Below, piece by piece: positions 26,906 to 35,416 of a DNA stretch of 64,000 nucleotides; within the stretch, counting starts at the first letter, position 1; the number at the start of each line of letters is the position of its first letter. The translations under genes were made by a program, and so were the position numbers. The DNA is taken from positions 62,001 through 126,000 of the forward strand of contig OMXV01000009.1 in NCBI GenBank assembly GCA_900315075.1. The letters run 5' to 3'. The DNA is from an uncultured Prevotellaceae bacterium (lineage in GTDB: Bacteria > Bacteroidota > Bacteroidia > Bacteroidales > Bacteroidaceae). The notes beneath the pieces were generated by a model. That model searched no databases and had not been told where the DNA came from. It saw only the letters and a program-made list of their open reading frames with translations.

Positions 26906-26953
26906 TGACATGCCTTCCAGTCGAATAGACTGTGGAGCACAGCTATATGAAGC

Positions 26954-27043
26954 TTACTTGCTCTTATGTCTGTTCTTTCTTAATCTTTTCTTTCTTTTGT
27001 GAGTGGCCATCTTGTGACCCTTCTTTTTCTTTCCGTTTGGCAT
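26954..27043 (-). CDS. 29-residue basic protein, AURKAIP1/COX24-domain type
   Basis: Translation from ATG at 27043 gives 29 residues beginning MPNGKKKKGHKMATHKRKKR and ending NRHKSK, stop at 26954-26956. About half the residues are Lys, Arg or His. The sequence matches the tiny bacterial proteins with an AURKAIP1/COX24 (mS38-like) domain, which are common in Bacteroidetes and presumed ribosome-associated. It lies 38 bases after HU on the same strand. The sequence match is strong; the ribosomal role is inferred from the mitochondrial relative. Confidence 0.85.
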   Translation of the reverse strand: MPNGKKKKGHKMATHKRKKRLRKNRHKSK

Positions 27044-27081
27044 AGCTAATGATAATTGAATGAATTTATTTTCGTATCTGT

Positions 27082-27381
27082 TTATTCAGCATCGTCGGCT
27101 ACTTCCTCGCCTTTCATCTTCCCAACGAAGCTCTTTGCAGGCTTGAAGCTTGGGAAATCATGAGCAGCAATTACAATTGTTGTGTTTTTCGAGATGTTGC
27201 GGGCGGTCTTTTCAGCTCTGTGCTTTACGATGAAACTGCCAAAACCTCTGAGATAGACGTTTTCTTTGTTCAGAAGGCTTTCCTTGATGGTTTCCATAAA
27301 TGCCTCTACCGTCACTGCCACATCTTTCTTGGGTAAACCTGTGGAATTTGAAATCTCGTTGATAATATCTGCTTTAGTCAT
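27082..27381 (-). CDS. HU-family DNA-binding protein
   Basis: The 99-residue protein has the HU/IHF fold: MTKADIINEISNSTGLPKKD, VYLRGFGSFIVKHRAEKTAR (beta-arm start) and the arm sequence NISKNTTIVIAAHDFPSFKPA, with an acidic tail GEEVADDAE. It bends and compacts DNA as a dimer. It has its own promoter box 56 bases upstream of the ATG and is followed by the COX24-type gene and rng. Confidence 0.95.
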   Translation of the reverse strand: MTKADIINEISNSTGLPKKDVAVTVEAFMETIKESLLNKENVYLRGFGSFIVKHRAEKTARNISKNTTIVIAAHDFPSFKPAKSFVGKMKGEEVADDAE

Positions 27382-27436
27382 TTCTAAATGATTTTATTGT
27401 TGTTGAATATTTTTACTATCTTTTCCAAATGGAATG

Positions 27437-27444
27437 CAAATATA
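27437..27444 (-). promoter_or_regulatory. -7 box of the HU operon
   Basis: On the minus strand TATATTTG followed by CATTCC matches the -7 consensus, 56 bases before the ATG at 27381. The -33 partner is unclear. Confidence 0.6.
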
Positions 27445-27692
27445 CAAGTTTTTGATGTGATTAGAAAATTTATCTTTGGAAATTTTTAAAAATTGTCGAC
27501 AAAATCCTTTATTATGCCTAATTTATTCGTTTTTAAGAGGTTATAATCAATAATGATACAGACTGATTTAAATAGGGCGTTTCCTTGGTTTGTAAAAAAT
27601 ATTTACGTGGGTGAGTGGTAAGTTAAAGAGAAATATGTTAGAATTAAGATATTGCTTCGAGAAATCCCACCTCATAACTCATACATAAAACT
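27445..27692. other. AT-rich intergenic stretch with no gene
   Basis: Between the HU promoter and the HAD-gene terminator there is AT-rich sequence with stops in all frames. I see no RNA gene or repeat in it. Confidence 0.6.
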
Positions 27693-27728
27693 AAAAAAAA
27701 CAGGGGATGGCTCTGTGGCACATCCCCT
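27693..27728 (-). terminator. Terminator of the rfbA-BY-kinase-HAD operon
   Basis: On the minus strand AGGGGATG...CATCCCCT (8 bp, 27721-27728 with 27702-27709) is followed by GTTTTTTTT. Confidence 0.88.
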
Positions 27729-27736
27729 ATAAATTA

Positions 27737-28168
27737 TTATTTGTTGAACCAGTTTTTTCTTTTCGGAGCGGAATGATCGCTGAGTTTGGTCTTCTTAGCA
27801 TCATCAATCATATCCTTGAAGGTTTTTCGCTCTTTAATCATGTGGTAGATGGTCCCCCAGTCGGGCAGCCCCCCCACATTGTGATCATCAATCCACACCT
27901 CAGCTTTGATTTTGCGTGAGAAGTGGTTGTTGGTTGCTTTTGTTTCTTCAGGATAGTCCTTGTTGATGGCATAAAACTCCACTCCACGATTCTTACACCA
28001 TTCCACGGCATCGTCAAGAAGTTTATCCTCGCGAGTAGTCCATAATATCACCTTATGCCTTTCGGCTATGAGCATTTTTAGCGTGTCGATGGCGAAAGGT
28101 GCTTCAGGACCGATATCTGGATATCTGTTCTCGACAATTGTTCCGTCGAAATCTACTGCAATTACCAT
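27737..28168 (-). CDS. HAD-superfamily hydrolase, BT0820-like
   Basis: The 143-residue protein opens with VIAVDFDGTIVENRYP, holding the nucleophile Asp6 and Asp8 of the DxD motif. VILWTTRE follows (motif II Thr), then AEVWIDDHNVGGLPDWG (acidic motif IV). The sequence resembles the Bacteroides BT0820-type phosphatases, which have no cap domain. It starts 12 bases after the BY-kinase stop and precedes a strong terminator, so it is the last gene of that operon. The substrate is unknown. Confidence 0.85.
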   Translation of the reverse strand: MVIAVDFDGTIVENRYPDIGPEAPFAIDTLKMLIAERHKVILWTTREDKLLDDAVEWCKNRGVEFYAINKDYPEETKATNNHFSRKIKAEVWIDDHNVGGLPDWGTIYHMIKERKTFKDMIDDAKKTKLSDHSAPKRKNWFNK

Positions 28169-28180
28169 GAGATATACCTA

Positions 28181-30730
28181 TTATAATTTAATAGAGGTGT
28201 CGTTCTTGTCAGCGTAGTGGCTGTTGCTATAGTTACCATAGCTGCCATAGCTTCCGTAACCACCGTATGAACCGTACGACGAACCATAGTTTCCATACTT
28301 ACCATAGCTTGTATAGCGACTGTACTTGCCATATTTGCCATAGCCGTAGTAGTAACCATACTTCTTCTTTGACATATCGATACCGTTGATGACGATAGCC
28401 ATATTTGGAAGTTTTCCTTCGTTGCTGAGTGCATTCACCAAGTCGAAGCTGGACTTCGGCGTGTAGTCTGCACGGCACATGTAAATGGTAGCATCGATGA
28501 CACGTCCCACTTGGATGGTATCTGTCACCAATCCCACAGGAGCAGTATCAATCAGCACATAGTCGTAGTTAGCCTTCAGTATGTCGATGACAATCTCAAG
28601 TGATGGACGTGATATCAACTCAGATGGGTTGGGAGGAACAGGACCTGCAAGCAGCAGGTCAAGATTACCGTTGACACCTGATGGAATGATATTATGCATC
28701 ACATCTTCCTCTGTAGGATTTTCCTGTGCGAGAAGAGGAGTGATACCATGTTTGTGGTCGTCAATCTCGAAGAGTTCAGCCAAACGAGGCTTACGAATAT
28801 CAAGACCCACCAGAACTACTTTCTTTCCAAGAAGGGCAAAACTCACGGCAAGGTTAGCACAGTTGAATGTCTTACCCTCGCCAGATGTAGTTGAGGTAAA
28901 CATCACCACCTTTTGACCTTCACGAAGCATGAACTGGACATTTGTACGCATGGCACGGAAGATTTCTTCCATTTGATTGTTCTTGTTCTCGTGTACCACG
29001 ATGTCGGCCTTTGTCTTGGCGGTCTCACTTGCCACAGCCACATCAGCGATGATAGGAAGCGGGGTGAGCTTAGCAACGTCGTCGTGACCTTCAATCTTAT
29101 ATCTGAAGAACTTGAGCAGGAAGAGAATGATACCTGGTACGAGCAGACCTATAACCAGTGCTATAGGGATAATAACTGATGGCACAGGGCTTACCCTGCC
29201 TGCTCTTTCAGGATTCTCCACCACTTTTGCCTTGTCAGCAGTGGCAGCGAGGGAGATTGAGTTCTCCTCACGTTTCTGGAGAAGCATCAGATAAAGACCA
29301 GAACGAACTTCCTGCTGGCGGCCAATCTGGGTCAACATACGCTCTTGTTCGGGAGTGGCGGAAACTTGTCCTTCGAACTTGTTGTATTGTGCTGCAATGG
29401 AAGAGCGTGTAATTTCTTGATTCTTACGACTCTGTTCCATAGCGCGCCTGATACTTGAACTGAGTTCGTCAAGTTGTGCTGTCAATGGTATCACAGCAGG
29501 GTTCTCTTCGGAGGATGCTCCAAGCAACTTGTTGCGTTGTAGCACAATCTCGTTGTATCGGGTAATCAAGGCTGATGCGGTACCATCGCCAAGTCCAACA
29601 TTAGAGGGAAGTGTTTGGTATTTGTTTGCAGGGTCATTCATGTATGACTGCAAGCTGTTGAGTAGAGCCATCTGTGTGTTAGCCTCTGCAAGACGCTGGT
29701 CGTATTCAGCAGAACCCGTCATAGCACGTTGGGCATTCATCCTAAGTTCTGTCATGCCCTGACTCTTCTTGTAACGTTCCAACTGGCCTTCTGTCTCACC
29801 AAGCTCGTCGCTGATTTTCTCAAGACGAGTGTTGATGAATTCCTCTGTGCGATAGGCTACTTCGTTCTTGTCCTCGTTGGCCTGACGGTTGTAGCAGATG
29901 ACAATTTGGCGCAGATAGTCAAGACCGCGCTGAGGAACCTCGTCGGTAATTGAAGTACGAACGATGGTGGTGTTCTTCGAAGTAGGTGCCACGCGGAAGG
30001 CATTCTGATATTTGTAAGACGCCTGATAGGGTGACTGGATTGTCACAAACATCGTTCCTCCTACAGAAAGAGTGTTTTTCCCATTGTTTGAGAATGTCAG
30101 TGTTCCAGCTTTGGTGCGTAAAATATAAGGAAGAGAATCGCTGGGAATCTTTACTTTTTTACCATAAGGGCCAGAAGATATTCCCTCTTCGTCGGTCAAA
30201 TAAAAACGATAGCTAACGACATATTCTTTCTTACCTTTGGCATTCTTTTCACATTCAATGGTAAGATTGATTGGTGAGTTAAGTTTGTCGAGGTGTTCTT
30301 CGTCAATATCAACAGTTACCGGTTGGTTTTTGTAAAGCACGATGTCCTTCACACGCCCTTTTCTCTTATAGCTGACATACAACTTAAGATCCTTTACTAC
30401 ATCAGCAGCGATAATGTGTGACGAGAGAATTTCCATCTCATTGTCAATACCCTCACTGTTAGACATGATACCAAGGGTTGTCATGTTAGCAAGTGTATTG
30501 CGACTGCCGCGATTCTCTTCGTCTTTGATGAGAATCTTAGCTACCTGCTGATACCTGGGGGTCGCATACCGCAGATAAATAGCGGTGATACCTAAGCAGA
30601 TTATCAACGACAGGGCAAACCATTGCCAGTTGAGGATAAAAGTTTCAAACAGAGAACGGAAATTAAAGAACGACCTGTCCTCCTGTTCTCGAATTTGTTC
30701 CACTGTTGGGGTGGTTTTGTTTTCTTCCAT
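28181..30730 (-). CDS. Wzc-type polysaccharide co-polymerase / tyrosine autokinase (BY-kinase)
   Basis: The 849-residue inner-membrane protein has a Wzz domain between TM1 (about 38-56) and TM2 (about 517-542), with a long coiled-coil periplasmic loop, then a cytosolic kinase. Kinase motifs are TSTTSGEGKTFNCANLA (Walker A), VVLVGLDIRKPRL (A') and VLIDTAPVG (Walker B). The C-terminal tail carries 18 tyrosines in residues 791-839 in YGxYG spacing, the autophosphorylation cluster. It controls chain length and export of a surface polysaccharide. No Wza-like exporter or glycosyltransferases flank it. rfbA is 33 bases upstream. Confidence 0.92.
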   Translation of the reverse strand: MEENKTTPTVEQIREQEDRSFFNFRSLFETFILNWQWFALSLIICLGITAIYLRYATPRYQQVAKILIKDEENRGSRNTLANMTTLGIMSNSEGIDNEMEILSSHIIAADVVKDLKLYVSYKRKGRVKDIVLYKNQPVTVDIDEEHLDKLNSPINLTIECEKNAKGKKEYVVSYRFYLTDEEGISSGPYGKKVKIPSDSLPYILRTKAGTLTFSNNGKNTLSVGGTMFVTIQSPYQASYKYQNAFRVAPTSKNTTIVRTSITDEVPQRGLDYLRQIVICYNRQANEDKNEVAYRTEEFINTRLEKISDELGETEGQLERYKKSQGMTELRMNAQRAMTGSAEYDQRLAEANTQMALLNSLQSYMNDPANKYQTLPSNVGLGDGTASALITRYNEIVLQRNKLLGASSEENPAVIPLTAQLDELSSSIRRAMEQSRKNQEITRSSIAAQYNKFEGQVSATPEQERMLTQIGRQQEVRSGLYLMLLQKREENSISLAATADKAKVVENPERAGRVSPVPSVIIPIALVIGLLVPGIILFLLKFFRYKIEGHDDVAKLTPLPIIADVAVASETAKTKADIVVHENKNNQMEEIFRAMRTNVQFMLREGQKVVMFTSTTSGEGKTFNCANLAVSFALLGKKVVLVGLDIRKPRLAELFEIDDHKHGITPLLAQENPTEEDVMHNIIPSGVNGNLDLLLAGPVPPNPSELISRPSLEIVIDILKANYDYVLIDTAPVGLVTDTIQVGRVIDATIYMCRADYTPKSSFDLVNALSNEGKLPNMAIVINGIDMSKKKYGYYYGYGKYGKYSRYTSYGKYGNYGSSYGSYGGYGSYGSYGNYSNSHYADKNDTSIKL

Positions 30731-30763
30731 TTTTCTATTTAATAATTATTAATGATTTCTTAA

Positions 30764-31648
30764 CTATTTGCACAATTCAATCTTACGCAACAGGTATTGT
30801 CCATATCCATTGTGGCGCATTGGATGGGCTATACGTGCAATTTCCTCGATTGAAATCCATCCGTTGTCATAGGCAATCTCTTCAAGACATGCCACTTTCA
30901 GCCCCTGTCGCTTCTCTATTACTTCAATAAATGTACTTGCCTCGGCTAAACTGTCATGAGTACCAGTGTCGAGCCATGCAAACCCACGGGGAAGTGTTTG
31001 AACTTGAAGCTCACCACGACGAAGGTACTCTTGGTTAACAGAGGTGATTTCCAACTCACCCCGTGCGCTGGGCTTCACACCTTTTGCTACTTCCACCACA
31101 CTGTTTGGGTAGAAATATAAACCTACAACAGCATAGTTGCTTTTGGGGTGGGAAGGCTTTTCCTCTATACTTAGGCATTTCCCATTAGCATCAAATTCAG
31201 CCACACCATATCTCTCAGGGTCATTGACAAAGTAGCCGAAAACTGTAGCATGGCCTGCTGTGGCATCCTTTACACTTTTGCGAAGCATGCCGGTGAAACC
31301 TGCACCATAAAAAATATTGTCGCCCAATACTAAACAAACATCATCGTTACCGATGAATTCCTCGCCAATGATAAAGGCCTGTGCAAGTCCGTCGGGACTT
31401 GGCTGCTCTGCATAACTAAAATGCACACCAAAGTCACTGCCGTCGCCAAGAAGCCGCTGGAAGCCAGACAGGTCATTGGGTGTTGAAATGACAAGGATGT
31501 CCCGAATTCCGGCAAGCATTAATGCTGATATAGGATAGTATATCATTGGTTTGTCGAATATTGGGATGAGTTGCTTGCTGATACCCTTCGTGATAGGATA
31601 TAACCGGGTGCCAGCACCGCCAGCCAATACAATTCCTTTCATCTTCAA
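30764..31648 (-). CDS. rfbA: Glucose-1-phosphate thymidylyltransferase
   Basis: The 294-residue enzyme makes dTDP-glucose, the first step to dTDP-rhamnose. Motifs are [19 protein letters not shown] (nucleotide-binding loop), [21 protein letters not shown] (catalytic Asp), EEKP and [10 protein letters not shown]. Length is typical. It leads an operon with the BY-kinase and HAD gene. rfbD is far away at 5103. Confidence 0.96.
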   Translation of the reverse strand: MKMKGIVLAGGAGTRLYPITKGISKQLIPIFDKPMIYYPISALMLAGIRDILVISTPNDLSGFQRLLGDGSDFGVHFSYAEQPSPDGLAQAFIIGEEFIGNDDVCLVLGDNIFYGAGFTGMLRKSVKDATAGHATVFGYFVNDPERYGVAEFDANGKCLSIEEKPSHPKSNYAVVGLYFYPNSVVEVAKGVKPSARGELEITSVNQEYLRRGELQVQTLPRGFAWLDTGTHDSLAEASTFIEVIEKRQGLKVACLEEIAYDNGWISIEEIARIAHPMRHNGYGQYLLRKIELCK

Positions 31649-31704
31649 TCTTTTTTCCTAAGAAATATTTGCTCTATAGATGCTTATTCACTTGAATTAG
31701 GCTG

Positions 31705-31712
31705 CAAAGGTA
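31705..31712 (-). promoter_or_regulatory. -7 box of the rfbA operon
   Basis: On the minus strand TACCTTTG followed by CAGCC matches the consensus. A TTTCG 19 bases further upstream is a weak -33. The ATG is at 31648, 56 bases downstream. Confidence 0.6.
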
Positions 31713-31903
31713 TAAATAAAAGTTGTAATACCGAAACTAAAATGTGAAAAATTCATTCTTTTATTATTTGTTTAGACTTTGGCATTATAAAATTATGTCC
31801 GCAGAGTGCTTTTATCTCCATTTTGGAATGATTGTAAAGTGCCTCAGAGACACTAAAAAAACACAAACTTCAAAACTTCTTTTGTGGTTACAATAAAAAT
31901 TCA

Positions 31904-31911
31904 TATCTTTG
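31904..31911 (+). promoter_or_regulatory. Promoter of the gene at 31951
   Basis: TATCTTTG at 31904-31911 lies 19 bases after TTTG at 31881-31884, a textbook Bacteroidetes promoter. Confidence 0.8.
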
Positions 31912-31950
31912 CAACTCGTATCGTATAAACAGTTAAATAATTTAGACAAT

Positions 31951-32592
31951 ATGGGCTTTTTAGCAAAAATATTTGGAAAGAAAAAACAGGAAACAAAAGT
32001 TGGGGGAATGGAAGACTACATGACCCTAATAAGAGTATATTTTCAAGCTTCTTTGGCTTCAAACCTGGGCATTTCAAACTTAGGGTTGCTTCCAGACCTT
32101 AGGACATTCAAAACCACGCTGAAAGTTCCTACGCAGAACAACAAGCTTGGGGTAGGAGAGAAATCATTTTGTAAAAAAATGATGAAAGAAATATACAAAT
32201 GCGACGACGACTTTTTCAAGGAGATTGATGCCACTCTCAAGAAAAATTGTAGAAAATTGCAAGACGTACAGCCATTTATGTATGTGTTCCAAGGATTCTC
32301 TCAAGACTTGATGATGCTTATGGGCAACCTTATGAAGTTTAAAATCAGAATGCCGTCGTTCTTCAAGAAGGCCATCTATGCAATGACAGAAAAGACTGTT
32401 GACGACGTGTTCCACAAAAACGACTATAAGGATGCCGGAGTGATGAAAACCGTACATGCTGTGAGACAGTACAACCAGAAGCTTGGATTCTCACAGAAAT
32501 GGGTCACGGATTTTGTCTATCAGGTCGTAATGCTTGCGAAAAAAGAGCCTAGGAAAAAGGATGGCGACAACGACCAGAATGCTAAAAAATAG
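31951..32592 (+). CDS. Conserved-looking cytosolic protein of unknown function
   Basis: I start at ATG 31951 (MGFLAKIFGKKK). An upstream TTG at 31909 lies inside the promoter box and cannot be translated. The 213-residue product is basic and helical, with a conserved-looking N-terminus GFLAKIFGKKKQETKVGGMEDY and Lys-rich ends. There is no signal peptide or catalytic motif. Its own strong promoter suggests steady expression. The function is unknown. Confidence 0.75.
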   Translation: MGFLAKIFGKKKQETKVGGMEDYMTLIRVYFQASLASNLGISNLGLLPDLRTFKTTLKVPTQNNKLGVGEKSFCKKMMKEIYKCDDDFFKEIDATLKKNCRKLQDVQPFMYVFQGFSQDLMMLMGNLMKFKIRMPSFFKKAIYAMTEKTVDDVFHKNDYKDAGVMKTVHAVRQYNQKLGFSQKWVTDFVYQVVMLAKKEPRKKDGDNDQNAKK

Positions 32593-32624
32593 ACATTTTG
32601 TTTGGTTGTTATAATTTTTTAATG

Positions 32625-32632
32625 TAATTTTG
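32625..32632 (+). promoter_or_regulatory. Promoter of the coiled-coil-zapA operon
   Basis: TAATTTTG at 32625-32632 lies 20 bases after TTTG at 32601-32604. The ATG is 18 bases after the box, so the leader is about 12 bases. Confidence 0.7.
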
Positions 32633-32650
32633 CATCCAAATTGTAAGGAC

Positions 32651-32944
32651 ATGACCGACGAGGAGAAAACGATTGCTATTTTCACCACAAGAGTCAGGCA
32701 GATGATGCTCCATTATGAAAAGTGCAAGAACGACAATGCTTGTCTGCGAGAAACCATAGTGAAGCTCAATGAGAAAATCGCCCAGCTTGAGCGTGAAAAG
32801 AAACTCGCCGAGAGGAATTACAGGTCGCTGAAGACAGCTAAGATGCTTGAGGTGTCTGACACGGACATGGAAGCCGCAAAGGCCAAACTGTCGAAACTCA
32901 TCAGAAGCGTCAACAAATGTATCACGCTACTTAGTGAGAAATAA
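32651..32944 (+). CDS. Coiled-coil protein upstream of zapA
   Basis: I start at ATG 32651 (MTDEEKTIAIF); the longer frame begins in the promoter box. The 97-residue product is mostly one coiled coil (CLRETIVKLNEKIAQLEREK) followed by a helical C-terminus. Its stop lies 8 bases before zapA, so the two are very likely co-transcribed. A role in cell division alongside ZapA is plausible from this arrangement but is not shown by sequence. Confidence 0.75.
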   Translation: MTDEEKTIAIFTTRVRQMMLHYEKCKNDNACLRETIVKLNEKIAQLEREKKLAERNYRSLKTAKMLEVSDTDMEAAKAKLSKLIRSVNKCITLLSEK

Positions 32945-32952
32945 CGTGAGCA

Positions 32953-33264
32953 ATGTCTGAAGAGAAAAGAGAACAACGAAAAATACGACTGCATGTCTAT
33001 GATATAGAATTGCCCATCACTATTTATGCTGATGAGGAAGAAATTTATCGTAGAGCAGCAAAAAGGGCCACCAACACCGTGGCTGCCTATACCGCTCAAG
33101 CCAACGGGAAAAAGAGCGTTATAGATATTTTGTATATGGCTATTGTCGATTTGGCTCTTAAGTATGAAAAGGAGTCAATGAGGAATGATACAAAGCCATA
33201 TTTGGATATTCTCGAAAAAATCACTTCAGAGATTGAGCAATCATTAGGCGATGATAATCATTAA
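32953..33264 (+). CDS. zapA: Cell division protein ZapA
   Basis: The 103-residue protein has the ZapA pattern: IRLHVYDIELPITIYADEEE, then YRRAAKRATNTVAAYTAQ and a long C-terminal coiled coil. ZapA cross-links FtsZ filaments at the Z ring. It lies between a small coiled-coil gene and rny, an order I associate with Bacteroidetes. The 89-base gap to rny is too short for a 6S RNA gene. Confidence 0.87.
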   Translation: MSEEKREQRKIRLHVYDIELPITIYADEEEIYRRAAKRATNTVAAYTAQANGKKSVIDILYMAIVDLALKYEKESMRNDTKPYLDILEKITSEIEQSLGDDNH

Positions 33265-33274
33265 GTCATCGCAG

Positions 33275-33290
33275 GTTTTCACGTGAAAAC
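33275..33290. repeat. 16-bp perfect palindrome between zapA and rny
   Basis: GTTTTCACGTGAAAAC lies 11 bases after the zapA stop. It could fold as a 6-bp stem with a 4-base loop or serve as a dimeric protein site. It has no U-tract, so it is a poor terminator. Confidence 0.6.
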
Positions 33291-33353
33291 TCATATAGTA
33301 TGCGGATGGGAATAACATCAACTACTATATATTTAATTTAATGTAAAATAATA

Positions 33354-34886
33354 ATGATAACAGTAATCGTAGCCTTTGTATGCCTCTTGCTTGGAGGCTT
33401 CTTGGGATACTTGGCTTTCATGCATGTAGTCAAGGGTAAATATAACGACATCATCGGCAAAGCTGAAAATGAGGCCGAAGTGATCAAAGAGAAAAAGCTA
33501 CTTGAGGTGAAGGAGAAATTCATCAACAAGAAGGCTGAACTCGAAAAAGAAGTGCAATCCAGAAACCAAAAACTTCAGCAAAGCGAAAGCAGACTAAAAC
33601 AGCGTGAAATATCACTGAACCAAAGACAAGAAGAACTTGGAAGACGGAAACAGGAAGTTGAACAAGGTCTGAAAAGAATTGACAACGAGAAAAAATTGCT
33701 CCTCATTAAACAGGAGGAACTTGAGAAGATGCAGAACCAAGAGCGTGAGAAGCTTGAGGAACTCTCTGGTCTGAGTGCAGAGGAAGCAAAGAATCGACTG
33801 GTTGAAAGCATGAAAGACGAGGCTCGTACAGCTGCAGCCAGTTATATCAATGAGATTATGGACGAGGCAAAACTCAATGCAAATGCCCAGGCCAAGAAAA
33901 TTGTCATCCAGACCATCCAACGTGTAGCCACAGAAACAGCTATTGAAAATTCTGTCAGCGTTTTCCATATTGACAACGACGAGGTAAAAGGACGAATCAT
34001 CGGTAGAGAGGGTAGAAACATCAGAGCACTTGAGGCTGCTACAGGTGTGGAAATCGTAGTTGACGATACCCCTGAGGCCATAGTCATTTCCGCCTTCGAC
34101 CCCATTCGCCGTGAGGTATGTCGGTTGGCTCTCCACCAACTTGTTGCCGATGGACGCATTCATCCTGCGCGTATAGAGGAAGTGGTGGCAAAAGTGAAAA
34201 AACAACTAGAGAACGAGGTCATCGAGACTGGAAAGCGTACTGCCATCGACTTGGGTATTCATGGACTTCACCCAGAATTGATACGAATCATCGGAAAGAT
34301 GAAATATCGTTCATCATACGGACAAAACCTTTTACAGCATGCACGCGAGACAGCAAACCTTTGTGCGGTGATGGCTTCTGAACTTGGCCTTAATCCCAAG
34401 AAAGCAAAGCGTGCTGGTCTGCTCCATGATATTGGCAAAGTGCCCGACGAGGAGAGTGACTTGCCACACGCACTCTATGGTGCTAAGATTGCAGAGAAGT
34501 TCAAGGAAAAACCCGACATCTGTAATGCCATTGGTGCACACCACGATGAAATGGAGATGAATACACTGCTGGCACCTATTGTGCAAATCTGCGATGCCAT
34601 TTCTGGTGCAAGACCGGGTGCAAGACGTGAAATCGTCGAGGCTTATATCAAACGTCTCAACGATTTGGAGGCAATTGCCATGAGCTATCCAGGTGTCACC
34701 AAGACTTATGCCATTCAGGCAGGTCGTGAACTGCGTGTCATTGTAGGTGCCGATAAGATGGATGATAAAGAGACAGAGGCTCTCTCTGGCGAGATTGCCA
34801 ACAAAATCCAAAACGAGATGACCTATCCGGGACAGGTTAAAATCACCGTCATCCGCGAAACACGCTCTGTTGCTTACGCAAAATAA
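33354..34886 (+). CDS. rny: Ribonuclease Y
   Basis: The 510-residue membrane-anchored endoribonuclease starts mRNA decay. It has an N-terminal TM helix (residues 1-21), a long charged coiled coil (about 40-190), a KH domain ([20 protein letters not shown]) and an HD domain with [16 protein letters not shown] and AGLLHDIGK. Length and order match the family. A clean terminator follows 17 bases after the stop. Confidence 0.96.
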   Translation: MITVIVAFVCLLLGGFLGYLAFMHVVKGKYNDIIGKAENEAEVIKEKKLLEVKEKFINKKAELEKEVQSRNQKLQQSESRLKQREISLNQRQEELGRRKQEVEQGLKRIDNEKKLLLIKQEELEKMQNQEREKLEELSGLSAEEAKNRLVESMKDEARTAAASYINEIMDEAKLNANAQAKKIVIQTIQRVATETAIENSVSVFHIDNDEVKGRIIGREGRNIRALEAATGVEIVVDDTPEAIVISAFDPIRREVCRLALHQLVADGRIHPARIEEVVAKVKKQLENEVIETGKRTAIDLGIHGLHPELIRIIGKMKYRSSYGQNLLQHARETANLCAVMASELGLNPKKAKRAGLLHDIGKVPDEESDLPHALYGAKIAEKFKEKPDICNAIGAHHDEMEMNTLLAPIVQICDAISGARPGARREIVEAYIKRLNDLEAIAMSYPGVTKTYAIQAGRELRVIVGADKMDDKETEALSGEIANKIQNEMTYPGQVKITVIRETRSVAYAK

Positions 34887-34902
34887 TCTTTCACAATACA
34901 AT

Positions 34903-34930
34903 AAAAGGCGTACCTCGTGTACGCCTTTTT
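34903..34930 (+). terminator. Terminator after rny
   Basis: The stem AAAAGGCGTAC (34903-34913) pairs with GTACGCCTTTT around CTCGT, with further T residues following. Confidence 0.88.
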
Positions 34931-34964
34931 AATTTTCTATTATATTAGTTGACATACAATACCC

Positions 34965-35333
34965 ATGTTACAACGCCCGATACTTCAGGAGGTTATACTT
35001 ATCTTAGCCATGGCTATGTTGATTGTATTTTGCATTGACAAGTCGAGACAGAACCAGCGCACACGTCAAACACTTTATAATTGTATCTATCCTGTGTATG
35101 GCGCTGTGGTGTTCAAGGCGGTCATGCTCCTTGATTCCATCATAGGGTTCAATTTATGGGGGCATGTCGCAGGTCTTTTGCTTTGTGCTTTGGCAATGTT
35201 GGCCTATTGGCGCTTTTTTAAGAAACAGGAAGACATCAAGTACAACACGCTCTTTCGTTATGTTGGATGGCTTGTACTGACCATCTGTGCTGTCATGCAA
35301 ACCTATTTCATCGTTTGGACGATTTGGACTTAA
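34965..35333 (+). CDS. Small membrane protein of unknown function
   Basis: The 122-residue product has about four hydrophobic helices (roughly 8-25, 43-62, 65-83 and 98-120) and basic loops (DKSRQNQRTRQT, RFFKKQED). There is no known motif or signal sequence. It stands alone between the rny terminator and another strong terminator. It is probably an inner-membrane protein; no function can be assigned. Confidence 0.7.
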   Translation: MLQRPILQEVILILAMAMLIVFCIDKSRQNQRTRQTLYNCIYPVYGAVVFKAVMLLDSIIGFNLWGHVAGLLLCALAMLAYWRFFKKQEDIKYNTLFRYVGWLVLTICAVMQTYFIVWTIWT

Positions 35334-35377
35334 ATTCTATCGGCTAAGCATAACAATAACTTCATAACATGAAATAC

Positions 35378-35416
35378 AAAAATCCCCAGAGGCTCTAAAA
35401 CCTCTGGGGATTTTTG
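35378..35416. terminator. Very strong bidirectional terminator
   Basis: A 15-bp stem (35378-35392 with 35401-35415) has an 8-nt loop and A/T runs on both flanks. It serves the plus-strand membrane-protein gene and the minus-strand candidate RNA. Confidence 0.93.

Noticed and set aside
33265-33353. 6S RNA gene next to zapA
   Set aside because: 6S RNA is often near zapA, but the gap is only 89 bases and lacks the long central-bubble hairpin.
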